The notes under the pieces are model-generated. The model had not been told where the DNA came from and did not search any database. It worked only from the letters and a program-made list of their open reading frames with translations. Shown one piece after another: positions 26,537-35,160 of a stretch of 64,000 nt of DNA. The first letter of the stretch is position 1; the number at the start of each line of letters is the position of its first letter. Position numbers and translations under genes: made by a program. This DNA comes from Tengunoibacter tsumagoiensis (GTDB taxonomy: Bacteria > Chloroflexota > Ktedonobacteria > Ktedonobacterales > Ktedonobacteraceae): the NCBI RefSeq assembly GCF_003967535.1, contig NZ_BIFR01000002.1:930001-994000 (forward strand), given 5' to 3'.

Positions 26537-27553
26537 ATGAATGAGTCATCATCTGGGTCCATCCGCACTTTCACTCTCTATCAAACCGCACTTGCTGCGA
26601 TACGTGCAGGCATTAGTTTCATCCCCATTCTGGCGGACGGCACCAAGAGTCCTGCTATCCGTTGGAAAGATTTTCAGCAGAAGCTTCCAACGGTGCGTGA
26701 TGCAAAAACGTGGTTTTCTGGGAAAAATCGTGGAATTGCCTTTATCACGGGTCAAGTGAGTGGTGGGTTAGAGATGTTAGATTTTGATGCTCATGGTATC
26801 TATGAGCGGTTTGCTGAGCGAATGCATCAGGAAGGGTTCGCCGCGTTACTCGAGCGTATTGAACAGGGCTACAAGGAGCTTTCGCCAAAGGGAATTCATC
26901 TCTATTATCGCTGTTCATCTGCGGTCGAGGGAAATAAAAAGATTGCTCAACGTCTGATTCAAGGTCCTCCCTATGCCCTGAGTCTCATTGAGACGCGAGG
27001 GGAGGGAGGATATAGCATCGGAGCTCCTTCCAGCGGAGCGGTTCATCCCAGTGGTCGGCCTTATCGAGTGCAGTCTGGGAGTCTGGAAACTATTCAACGC
27101 ATTCAACCTGAAGATCGTCTGCTTCTTCTTTCTGTTGCCCGTACGCTTGATGAGGTGCCTCTTGTGGGGCGGCCAGTCAGTCGATCTCGAGCAGACGTAC
27201 AGCAGAATGCAGGAAAACGATTGCCAGGTACCATTTTCAACGAGCGGGCAACGTGGCCAGAAATTTTGGAACCTCATGGGTGGATACGGGTGAGAAGCAT
27301 TGGGAAGGAAGATTTCTGGAGAAGGCCAGGGAAAGAATGGGGAATAAGTGCTACGACGAATTATGAAGGAAGCGATTATCTCTATGTCTTCTCAACTTCA
27401 ACCCTGTTCGAGTCACGTGTGGGGATAAGCAAATTTGCAGCCTATACCTTCCTTGAGCACGCTGGAGATTTTTCAGCAGCGACAAAAGCTCTTGTGGCAC
27501 AGGGGTATGTCGAAGATGATAGGCAGCCATCTGTGCGTGAGTGCTCCCCTTAG
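26537..27553 (+). CDS. Bifunctional primase-polymerase (archaeo-eukaryotic type)
   Basis: 338 residues from the ATG at 26537, preceded by AAAGGAG; an upstream ATG at 26510 is less well placed. The prim-pol domain starts at ALAAIRAGISFIPIL and shows the catalytic LDFDAHG, the KGIHLYYR His motif and IETRGEGGYSIGAPSS. A C-terminal segment (ATTNYEGSDYLYVFSTST) resembles the domain found after prim-pol in plasmid and phage replication proteins. Such enzymes start DNA synthesis at mobile-element origins. The helicase half often fused to prim-pol is absent. The next gene (27739) is only a degenerate helicase-like protein. It supports independent replication of this element. Confidence 0.85.
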   Translation: MNESSSGSIRTFTLYQTALAAIRAGISFIPILADGTKSPAIRWKDFQQKLPTVRDAKTWFSGKNRGIAFITGQVSGGLEMLDFDAHGIYERFAERMHQEGFAALLERIEQGYKELSPKGIHLYYRCSSAVEGNKKIAQRLIQGPPYALSLIETRGEGGYSIGAPSSGAVHPSGRPYRVQSGSLETIQRIQPEDRLLLLSVARTLDEVPLVGRPVSRSRADVQQNAGKRLPGTIFNERATWPEILEPHGWIRVRSIGKEDFWRRPGKEWGISATTNYEGSDYLYVFSTSTLFESRVGISKFAAYTFLEHAGDFSAATKALVAQGYVEDDRQPSVRECSP

Positions 27554-27574
27554 CAACCTGTTCATGCTTCAAGC

Positions 27575-27598
27575 GAGATCGGCATCTCTGCCGATCTC
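27575..27598 (+). terminator. Hairpin terminator after prim-pol
   Basis: GAGATCGGCA-TCTC-TGCCGATCTC forms a perfect 10-bp stem and is followed by a weakly T-rich TTCTTATT. It is 22 nt after the prim-pol stop. Confidence 0.6.
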
Positions 27599-27738
27599 TT
27601 CTTATTCCAGAGTCGGCCATCAGGAACGTCGGTGTCATGACGCATGTGAAGCATCACGATGTCTGCTCCGTTTTTCTGATTGTTGTGATGTGTAGTGGGA
27701 AATGCTGGTCTGAGTAATGAAAAGAAAGAGGCTTCTCG

Positions 27739-28362
27739 ATGAAAAAGAAACCCAATGATTGTACTGCTCTCATGTCACATCCGTACCTTGCTACTGGCTC
27801 AGTGCAGGTTCGCGCTGCACTGAATGCTCTGGAGCATCTCCTTATGTCCAGTACGCAAGAAAAAGTTCTTCTCCTCCTTGAGCAAGCGTCCCTAGAAGAG
27901 CTGGCGCAGCTCTGTATCGAGCGTTTACTGCTCTACACTCCAGTAAAAAGCATCCTTGTCCTTGTCCCTCCAAAGATGAAAGGATCACTTATTGCGTCCT
28001 GGAAACACCTTGTCATATGGAACAATGAGTGCACCTATGCAGAACAGTGCTCTTTGCAATTTCAGTCAATCTCTGATCAGGCCGCCCATGTCTGTCTTAC
28101 GACGCTTATTGATATACAGAAGCAGGGAGGGATTGATTCTGTACAGACCTTCTTTCGCGCATTTGATGTTCTCGTGCTCTATGACGTCCCATCCAATCCA
28201 GGCCCTGTATGGAGTCAGGTTGTAGATTTCTTCGCTGTTTCAGGGACGCGTGTGATCGGATTGAGCTCGCAACTCACTTCAGAGGATGGGTCCTTGTTCT
28301 TTGGGGCGGTTGCTGATGGAAAAAGTCCCATGGATCAGAAATCGAGACAGGCGTGCCCCTGA
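27739..28362 (+). CDS. Hypothetical protein resembling half of an SF2 helicase fold
   Basis: 207 residues; start near a GAGGCTTCTCG spacer with modest ribosome binding. There is a helical N-terminus, then strands that read like the ATPase core of a superfamily 2 helicase (SILVLVPPKMKGSLIASW; FDVLVLYDVPSNP where DExx would be expected; TRVIGLSSQLTSE in place of motif III). The Walker A Lys and the acidic motif II are not recognisable, so any ATPase activity is doubtful. It follows the prim-pol gene, which makes a replication accessory role possible. An unrelated Rossmann-like protein cannot be excluded. Confidence 0.5.
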   Translation: MKKKPNDCTALMSHPYLATGSVQVRAALNALEHLLMSSTQEKVLLLLEQASLEELAQLCIERLLLYTPVKSILVLVPPKMKGSLIASWKHLVIWNNECTYAEQCSLQFQSISDQAAHVCLTTLIDIQKQGGIDSVQTFFRAFDVLVLYDVPSNPGPVWSQVVDFFAVSGTRVIGLSSQLTSEDGSLFFGAVADGKSPMDQKSRQACP

Positions 28363-28605
28363 TCTTTCAGTTGTCTGTTTCCGATTGTTCATGGCATGTG
28401 TTTTGAGGCCAGGTCCCCCATTGAAGGAACGCTTTTTGGCTCATTCTCTTCATTGGCTCCCTGGTCTTTTTTGTTTTCCACACTGTGTCTTCTCTGATAC
28501 GTCACTCAAGCGCCGATCTCTTCCATAGGTGAGAAGAGAGGTGTTTTTGTGCTCATAGACAGGCTCCTGTGAGCCAGATGTTCTTAAAGAAAGGAGAAGT
28601 GCCTT

Positions 28606-28809
28606 ATGTCTCCTCACGTGAACCATACGTTGCTTACTACTGGAGAAGTAGCTCGAACGTTACGTGTGAATAGTACGACTGTTCGGCGCTGGGTCAAATC
28701 TGGTGTCTTAGCCGCAGTCATTTTGCCTCATACAGGGAAAAGACAGGAGTATCGAATTAAGCAATCGACACTTGATACCTTGCTGAACTCAGGGCAACTT
28801 CCTCAGTAA
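28606..28809 (+). CDS. Small helix-turn-helix (excisionase/BldC-type) protein
   Basis: 67 residues; AAAGGAGAAG precedes the ATG. The whole protein is a MerR-like HTH_17 module: LLTTGEVARTLRVNSTTVRR, WVKSGVLAAVILPHTGKRQ, then YRIKQSTLDTLL. Proteins of this size act as excisionases (directionality factors for tyrosine recombinases) or as small transcription regulators. Two tyrosine recombinases lie further right (41409 and 53550), but there is no direct link. Confidence 0.8.
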   Translation: MSPHVNHTLLTTGEVARTLRVNSTTVRRWVKSGVLAAVILPHTGKRQEYRIKQSTLDTLLNSGQLPQ

Positions 28810-29035
28810 ATCTCTTTCCACGCTTTTCAGTGCATGTCCAGATTTTCAGCTCTTCGCCGTCAGCATGTTTCCAGAAAACGCAACCATACAAAGGATCAGG
28901 TCCATTATGAGGTTTTTACGGTGGCCTCGCGCACCTCCATCAGTTCTCTGCGGCCTCTCTCTACAAGCCGTGTCCGGCTTTTTCTTATTGTATCGCTATC
29001 CCTATTCTCTTCCACACACAAGGAGTAAAAGAACC

Positions 29036-29521
29036 ATGAGTCATATCGAAGAAGGAAAAACAAATCTGCTGTTTCAAGAATTCCCTGCATTGCTCCGCCA
29101 GGGGAATCAACAGGCTCTGGCACAACATCCCTGTATGAAACTTCTTCATCAAGCCGCTTTGCTGGTTGCCAGGCAATACGATGGAGAGCTTCTGCCCTAC
29201 TATTATACCTATTTTGGACAGGAACGACTGGCCAATACAGGCCTTGCTGTGCATATTCCTGTACGAGCTGGCAAACCAGAAGGTGAAGCCCTTCCTCGTG
29301 GAATCGGGCTCATTGTCGATGAACAAACAGGTGAGTTAAAGTTCCTGGGCGATCCCTGGGGTGTTGATGAGCACTTCTACCAGAAAGTGCAACATGCCAT
29401 CGTGCAAAACTATACCGTTCTTGCCCACATGGCAGTCCTTCAACACATGCAGTATCAGGTAAGTACACAACAGATTGATGAGCACATTGCCATCACTGGA
29501 GGAAGCTATGCCGTCGCTTAA
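29036..29521 (+). CDS. DUF1257 (Ycf35-like) protein
   Basis: 161 residues from the ATG at 29036, preceded by AAGGAG. The MSHIE start and the block GIGLIVDEQTGELKFLGDPW followed by GVDEHFYQKVQ.. are typical of DUF1257, known in plastids and cyanobacteria as Ycf35. The function is unknown. The 3' end overlaps the DUF2997 gene by 14 nt, indicating coupled translation. With the DUF2997 gene and the AAA+ ATPase downstream it forms a gene set that recurs in bacteria, so the proteins probably work together. Confidence 0.75.
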   Translation: MSHIEEGKTNLLFQEFPALLRQGNQQALAQHPCMKLLHQAALLVARQYDGELLPYYYTYFGQERLANTGLAVHIPVRAGKPEGEALPRGIGLIVDEQTGELKFLGDPWGVDEHFYQKVQHAIVQNYTVLAHMAVLQHMQYQVSTQQIDEHIAITGGSYAVA

Positions 29522-29750
29522 AACGATTCATATCCTCGTGAAGGAAGATGGCTCTGTCACAACCGATTTTCAGAACTTTACTGGTGCTGACTGCCTTGCA
29601 GCAGGCAAACACCTGCACGCGTTGCTCGCACAGTTTGGCGTGCAGGTCGATCAGACAACCGTTACCCCAAAGCCTGAATTGCTTGCTGCGCAAAGTGTAC
29701 AGCAAGAGGTTGTCGCAGAAGCAAATCAAGAAATGACCATGGAGGGATAA
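29508..29750 (+). CDS. DUF2997 family protein
   Basis: 80 residues from the ATG at 29508 (GGAGGAAGCT upstream, inside the preceding gene). The fold signature IHILVKEDGSVTTDFQNFTG followed by ADCLAAGKHLHALLAQFG matches DUF2997, a short beta-strand/helix protein with a conserved Gly-x2-Cys turn. The function is unknown. It overlaps DUF1257 by 14 nt and ends 1 nt before the next start, so the three genes are translationally coupled. The Glu/Gln-rich tail is extra relative to the usual family length. Confidence 0.75.
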   Translation: MPSLKTIHILVKEDGSVTTDFQNFTGADCLAAGKHLHALLAQFGVQVDQTTVTPKPELLAAQSVQQEVVAEANQEMTMEG

Positions 29751-29751
29751 T

Positions 29752-30054
29752 ATGGCATCAAACCAATGGTATCTGCCAGAAGAATGGAACGGCATTGATG
29801 CGTTGGATCAGGAACAGCAAGACACCTCCGCATCGTTTCCTCGCGCCCCTGAATTGCATATCGCGATTGAGTCTGATGCCTCTTACAAGATTGGGACCTG
29901 TGAACATTGTGTTCTTTTTGAGCAGGGAAGACCTGATCGGGCCTGGGATGCTGAAGGTGATAACGATCTGGATTTCAATCGTGACCACTACTTTTCTTTG
30001 CTGACAAAGCTTGGCATTGTCATGAACGATCGCCAGGCCTATGTTTGTCCTTGA
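29752..30054 (+). CDS. Hypothetical small acidic protein
   Basis: 100 residues; it starts one base after the DUF2997 stop, with GGAGG upstream. It is acidic, with two close cysteines (GTCEHCVLFEQG) and a third near the C-terminus (AYVCP), which could bind a metal. The family is not recognised. Its position in the DUF1257-DUF2997 operon upstream of a terminator and the AAA+ gene suggests a partner in that system. Confidence 0.65.
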   Translation: MASNQWYLPEEWNGIDALDQEQQDTSASFPRAPELHIAIESDASYKIGTCEHCVLFEQGRPDRAWDAEGDNDLDFNRDHYFSLLTKLGIVMNDRQAYVCP

Positions 30055-30102
30055 TAGAGGTGCGTTGCTAGATGTGAGAGGGGTATTGTTTGGTGGTGAG
30101 AC

Positions 30103-30138
30103 CCGGAAGAGAGCTTTTCGCTTTCTTCCGGTTTTTTT
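30103..30138 (+). terminator. Rho-independent terminator
   Basis: CCGGAAGAGAGC-TTTTC-GCTTTCTTCCGG is a near-perfect stem followed by a run of T with one C. It ends the DUF1257-DUF2997 transcript and separates it from the AAA+ gene, unless read-through occurs. Confidence 0.85.
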
Positions 30139-30235
30139 CTTTTCAAGGAGTCGCTATGTGGAAGCAATCAGTGTTCTGGTTTGCTCTTAAAAACGTGCGA
30201 CCGGTGGAGTGACGGTAAAAAGAAGGAGCATTCAA

Positions 30236-32086
30236 ATGACGATGGATATGTCCATGCCAGAGGCATTCCCTGCCTGGTATCGCGAGTTCCGCAAACTCTT
30301 TTTTGCTGGAGCTGGTCATTGTTTTATTCTCTATGGAGATGTACATGGAGTGACCTCTCTGCGAGGAGCATCACAACTCCGTTTTATGCAGCGCATCCTG
30401 CATACGGAGCGTCGTAGCATCATTGCCTATTATCATCGTGCAATTGGGATTACGTTTGCCCTCCCCTCTATGCGTACCGAAGCACTGGCCCTTCTCGGAC
30501 CTGATTGGGGACTGCCACCTTCTCATGACGATTTTGCCGCTGCCTTGAATGCAACTGGACTTGCACAGCCAGTCGCTCAAGGAGATGTGTTCAGTAGTGC
30601 GCGTCGACCACGAGAAGCGCTCTCTCTTTTAGAAGCACTCTTGCGTGCAGGAGAGCCAGAAGCGAGAGGAAAAGTTGCAGTGATCCTGGATGGGGCAGAT
30701 CTCATTTGTCCAGCGGCCAACAAAGCAGTCATGAGAGATGATCAGCTTTCCATCCTGGCAACCCTTCAATATTGGGGGCTTGATAGTAGTCTTGGACTGC
30801 AAGACAACCCGGTCTTTCTTCTGACTCCTCGATTGAGCGATCTTCATCCTGATCTACGCACGAGTGGCAGCGGATACAAAGTCATTGAAGAAAAACTACC
30901 AGACGAACAGACGAGGCTCGCATACATTCGCTGGTACTTAGATGATCATCGCAAAGAGAATCCCATTGATTTAATCGATCTTACCAAAGAAGATCTGGCC
31001 CGCAATACTGCAGGCCTTGACCTGCGGCAGGTAGAAGATATCCTCCTGCTTGGAGCTGATAATGATCCGTCCCATGAGATGGTCGGCGTCACGCGTCTTC
31101 TGGTGAAAACGCGAAAGGATGCGATTATCCGTCAGCAGTATAGCGAAGGTATTGTCATGCTTGATCCTTTGCCTGAAGGGTTCGCAGGGCTTGGGGGAAT
31201 GGAGCAACTGATTCATTTTACCAGAGAAGAAGTCATTGCACCCTTGCGCGAGGGATGGAGTCGAGAGGTTCCCAAGGGGATTCTGCTTGTTGGCCCTCCT
31301 GGGAATGGCAAAACCCGCTATGTAGAGGCAGCAGCCAAAGAGCTTGGCTACAATGCTCTCTCCTTGCGCATGGCAACCATTCTTGGTGGCGTGGTAGGTG
31401 CCTCAGAGCGTAATCTTCAGGAACTTTTTGATGTGGCTCGCAGTCTTGCTCCCACACTTCTCTTCATCGATGAGATCGATCAGACCCTGGTTGCGCAACG
31501 TGGAAGCACCTCAGGGAGTCCTGTCGCAGCTAATTTGTTTGGGGCGCTCCTCACGTTTATGGGCGATGAAGCGATTCGTGGACAGGTCATTGTCGTCGGA
31601 GCAACGAATCATCCAGAGTTGTTAGATGCCGCTCTGTTGCGCCCTGGACGTTTCGATGTCATTTTTCCTGTGCTTTGTCCTGATGAAGAGGCACGCCGGA
31701 GTATGCTGATGGTCCAGGCTCGACTTCAGCAGACGACGATAGCGCCAGATGCCCTTTCGCTGATTGCTCAGCAGACACAGCACTATAGTGCTGCTGACTT
31801 AGAGGCCGTTGTGAAAGAGGCTCGTTTGCTTGCTCACTGGAATGCGCGCACGACCATTGGCCTCCAGGATGCCCAAGAAGCACTGGAGAATATTCGGCCA
31901 GGAGCATTAGCCCTTGTTGAAACGTTTACCAGACGGGCTGTGGATGCCTGTAATAATCTCCGATTTTTGCCTGCTCCACTGGCCACGCGAGAACGAGAAC
32001 GTCGTCGAGCTGCTCTTTCTGCTCAGGAGCAAGAGGCCGCGTCGATTACCTCTCTCTCGGAAGCTCGCTCATCACGGCGTATCTAG
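30236..32086 (+). CDS. AAA+ ATPase (Ycf46/CDC48-like single-ring type)
   Basis: 616 residues from the ATG at 30236 (GAAGGAG upstream). The N-terminal about 300 residues form an inactive P-loop-like domain (FILYGDVHGV, VILDGADL) as seen in Ycf46-type proteins. The C-terminal AAA+ domain has Walker A GPPGNGKT near residue 352, Walker B LLFIDEID near 408, sensor 1 VVGATNHPE and the RPGRFD arginine-finger block, then a lid domain. Such proteins remodel other proteins using ATP. Together with DUF1257 and DUF2997 just upstream and the DUF3150-like gene downstream, it forms the motor of an uncharacterised set. Confidence 0.85.
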   Translation: MTMDMSMPEAFPAWYREFRKLFFAGAGHCFILYGDVHGVTSLRGASQLRFMQRILHTERRSIIAYYHRAIGITFALPSMRTEALALLGPDWGLPPSHDDFAAALNATGLAQPVAQGDVFSSARRPREALSLLEALLRAGEPEARGKVAVILDGADLICPAANKAVMRDDQLSILATLQYWGLDSSLGLQDNPVFLLTPRLSDLHPDLRTSGSGYKVIEEKLPDEQTRLAYIRWYLDDHRKENPIDLIDLTKEDLARNTAGLDLRQVEDILLLGADNDPSHEMVGVTRLLVKTRKDAIIRQQYSEGIVMLDPLPEGFAGLGGMEQLIHFTREEVIAPLREGWSREVPKGILLVGPPGNGKTRYVEAAAKELGYNALSLRMATILGGVVGASERNLQELFDVARSLAPTLLFIDEIDQTLVAQRGSTSGSPVAANLFGALLTFMGDEAIRGQVIVVGATNHPELLDAALLRPGRFDVIFPVLCPDEEARRSMLMVQARLQQTTIAPDALSLIAQQTQHYSAADLEAVVKEARLLAHWNARTTIGLQDAQEALENIRPGALALVETFTRRAVDACNNLRFLPAPLATRERERRRAALSAQEQEAASITSLSEARSSRRI

Positions 32087-32232
32087 CTGCTTCTTCACTC
32101 TTTCTGGTTTCTTTTCATGCCGCTTTTTCGCAAGGAGAGCGATGAGCGGAACGTCCTGGGGTGGTCGAACGAGTCTCTGGAGCGATCTCTGTTTCTTCGG
32201 GCACCCCATGCTATCCTATGAAAGAGGTTTTT

Positions 32233-33624
32233 ATGACCCAAACTATCGACTCTTCACAGATGGTCCAGGAAGGACACGCTCTCCGATCTCATCGAAGACA
32301 GATCATTGCCACTCTTTTTGGCGCATCTTCCTTTGAAGGTATCAACTGGCAACGACTGATTCAAGATGGTGTGGTCGTACGGTTGCATATTCGGCGCTGT
32401 CGCTTTTCCACGCGCCTTGTTCTCGAAGATATTGGTGTGCACGTCGATGATGACGCAGTAAAAGAGAAGCTCTCCGAGTGGCTCGTTTTAGGTGAAAAGC
32501 GCTTGCTCCCTGTAGAGTATATGAAGGCTCTCTCTCGGATTGAAAGTAGTGCCAGACATGCGCTTAAAGAGCGCTCGTTTCGCACCGAGCTTGGAGCCTT
32601 TGTTCCTTCCTCGGCCTATGTCGGATGGCGAGATACCACAGAGGGCCTCAAAGCGCAGTATGAGGCATTACGCGATGATATCATTGCCAATCATCGCGCG
32701 CTCTCGCAACAAGTCCTGACGCAATATGAGGTGATTGCTGCTAATACCTATCAGCGTTTGCGTGGGACCCACCCTGAATTGATGACAGAAAGCCAGGAGC
32801 ACTTTGTCACGAACTATTGTAATCGTATTAGTGCTCAGATTCCCTCTCCAGACCGCATTCGAGATACGTTTGATTTCAACTATTTGCTGGTGAATGGTCT
32901 CTCAGAACTAGGGGCGACACCATTGGAGGCGGCAAACGCTCAGGATAGTAGCACCACACAGGCCGAACCAATGGTCACGGTCGATGTGGCACGTCCTCAG
33001 GTACCGCAGAGAGAATGGCAACGTTCTGTCCTGGACCATGATCTACGGATACATGCACAAGAGCGCATCAGTACCGCTCTTGATAGTTTTCTCTCATCAG
33101 TTGTGTCACACCTGCGTAATCTCACCTACGATGTCACCTGTGACGTACTCTCCACCCTGCAACGGCGCTCAGGGGAACGTTTTGCGCATCAATCGGTCAG
33201 ACAGCTTACGAACCTTTTGACACAGATGCGCGAGCTGAATTTCTACGGAGATACGGAGATAGAACGCATGATGGACCAGATTCAGCAGATCGTTGAGCAA
33301 TCTCCAGAGGAACGGCAACAGAGTATCGTTGATATTCAACGAACCTTGCGGGCCATTGCAACCGTGACGAGGTCAACATTGCTTGATCTGGATGAGGAAC
33401 CGAGAGTGGCTCGTGAGATCGCTATTCCTGATCTGCCTACTGAGGCCTCTGTCCGTCAAGCGCGTGCTGAGTTGGGATTAGATCTGAATACGATGCAACT
33501 TGCTACCCTGTCCCAGATTCGGGCTGATGCCCGCGCAGAGCGTGCAGAAGCAAGTGGAAATGGAATGCAATCTCTCTGGAGCTACATGCAGAATGAAGAA
33601 CACAGAGGAGCACGGACCCTGTAG
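32233..33624 (+). CDS. DUF3150-like protein
   Basis: 463 residues; the ATG at 32233 follows GAAAGAGG, with an in-frame ATG at 32218 as alternative. The N-terminal half resembles DUF3150: RCRFSTRLVLEDIG, then LVLGEKRLLPVEYMKALSRI, SARHALKERSF and ELGAFVPSSAYVGW, followed by long helices. Family members are found on plasmids and integrated elements near MoxR-type AAA+ ATPases, and their function is unknown. Here it directly follows an AAA+ gene, matching that association. The C-terminal half is predicted to be helical, with no catalytic motif seen. The assignment is tentative. Confidence 0.55.
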   Translation: MTQTIDSSQMVQEGHALRSHRRQIIATLFGASSFEGINWQRLIQDGVVVRLHIRRCRFSTRLVLEDIGVHVDDDAVKEKLSEWLVLGEKRLLPVEYMKALSRIESSARHALKERSFRTELGAFVPSSAYVGWRDTTEGLKAQYEALRDDIIANHRALSQQVLTQYEVIAANTYQRLRGTHPELMTESQEHFVTNYCNRISAQIPSPDRIRDTFDFNYLLVNGLSELGATPLEAANAQDSSTTQAEPMVTVDVARPQVPQREWQRSVLDHDLRIHAQERISTALDSFLSSVVSHLRNLTYDVTCDVLSTLQRRSGERFAHQSVRQLTNLLTQMRELNFYGDTEIERMMDQIQQIVEQSPEERQQSIVDIQRTLRAIATVTRSTLLDLDEEPRVAREIAIPDLPTEASVRQARAELGLDLNTMQLATLSQIRADARAERAEASGNGMQSLWSYMQNEEHRGARTL

Positions 33625-33766
33625 CAAAGCCTTACGCTTGAGGAGTGTTGATCGCAACTACAATCAGCATTACGCCTGGTTGTGTGCAGAATTGATCAAT
33701 AAGCATGCAATGATTCACGAATGGACCGCGGTCCTCGTGGGTCATTTCATCAGGAAAGGAGTCATT

Positions 33767-34963
33767 ATGTCCCTGGTTGATGATCTGGAGTCATTACGAC
33801 AGCATCTCGGACGCAGTATTGTATTGCCCACTCCACCTGCCTGTCAGGCTCTGTTTGAACAAGCAAAAGCCGAGGGAATACCAGTGGGAAACCTGTTCAT
33901 CCTCTCACGATCTCTTGCTGCTGGCGTTCGTGGAAGCTATGAGCGGCGATCTGGTGATGTGTGGTGTCATTATGATAGCCGCTCTGACGAAGGCGCACTT
34001 GATGTATTGCAATGTCTCCTCACGCTCATTGCATACGTGAAACTCTCCCTTCCACCTCCCATGACGATTGAGGAAGATTGGCATCAGTTTCGCTTAGCAC
34101 ACGAGGAGACATGGGCCCTGGCAAAAGCATGGAAGCGAGAAGAACTCTTTACTGCCCTGGATCTTGAAGCATTTCTGGCGCATAATTCCTATTTGTATCG
34201 CTGTCATGCGGCTGCTGGAGATCTTGCAGGAAACCTCCGCCCCTCTAGCGCTCGTAATGCCTATCTTGCTTTGCTGGATGTGCAGCGGCACTATCAGTGG
34301 AGTGATACGCAGTTTGAAGCCGCATTAGAAGGAAGAAGAGAGGATGATGAAGAGGCTAATACGGTTGTCCTTGATTTTGATCGCTGCTCGCTTCGTGCTT
34401 TCTGGTTTCCTCCAGAGAGAGACAAGCGAGATCAAGCGTCTTGTCCTTTCGGGCAGTTCACACTTCCACAAACCACCCAGACTGCTCGCGTTTTGCGTTC
34501 TGTATTGGCGCTCGTTGCTTCACAGAGTATTGAAGCCAGGCTGCCCAAAAGCGCAGACGGTCCTTCTCCGACCTTTTTTTATCTGGAATGTGAGCAAGAC
34601 CTTTCGATCGTTATGGCACATATAAATGCCTTGTTCCTGGAGGATTTTCCTGACTATTCTCTCCGAGCCCAATTTTCTCTCTATGCTGACGTTCGCTGGA
34701 AGGACACTGTGGCCCCATCGCCTCATCTCTACAACGTACGTATGGAATATCTCACCTGTGATGGGAAGCAGGAGTGCACGCTGATCCTTCGTGAATTATG
34801 GATGTTAGTTCCTGCACGAAAGCGAAATGAGATCATTGAAGCAGCCTGGCAGCGCTATCTTCGTTCCTGGCTGACCTGTGCGAGTGTCTCTACGTATGAT
34901 CTCTATACTGGCCTGCAATCCCTCTGGCCCTTCCTTCAGTCCTCAATGCTTCCTTCCAAATAG
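33767..34963 (+). CDS. Hypothetical protein, AAA+/DUF3150 operon
   Basis: 398 residues from the ATG at 33767 (AGGAAAGGAG upstream). The frame extends further left, but only over the end of the previous gene. No family is recognised. It is mixed alpha/beta with no signal peptide or membrane segment. A central acidic stretch (EGRREDDEEANTVVLDFD) precedes Arg/Trp-rich strands. It follows the DUF3150-like gene by 142 nt and precedes dnaN by 197 nt, so it may belong to either the AAA+ set or the replication genes. Confidence 0.6.
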   Translation: MSLVDDLESLRQHLGRSIVLPTPPACQALFEQAKAEGIPVGNLFILSRSLAAGVRGSYERRSGDVWCHYDSRSDEGALDVLQCLLTLIAYVKLSLPPPMTIEEDWHQFRLAHEETWALAKAWKREELFTALDLEAFLAHNSYLYRCHAAAGDLAGNLRPSSARNAYLALLDVQRHYQWSDTQFEAALEGRREDDEEANTVVLDFDRCSLRAFWFPPERDKRDQASCPFGQFTLPQTTQTARVLRSVLALVASQSIEARLPKSADGPSPTFFYLECEQDLSIVMAHINALFLEDFPDYSLRAQFSLYADVRWKDTVAPSPHLYNVRMEYLTCDGKQECTLILRELWMLVPARKRNEIIEAAWQRYLRSWLTCASVSTYDLYTGLQSLWPFLQSSMLPSK

Positions 34964-35160
34964 TCCCTCTGATGGATGCGTGGTCATCTCTTTCATAACA
35001 TTGTCAAAGAGGTGCGTATCGACTGTCCCACCCAATTGCCCTCACGAGAACGTGAAGGCATTCGTTTGTCTGTCTCGCCCTGAGGGAAAGCGCTCTTTTC
35101 TCAGGGCTTCTCGTTCTGCAACGCAGAGCGCTGCTAGTGACCATCAAAAGGAAAGAACAG

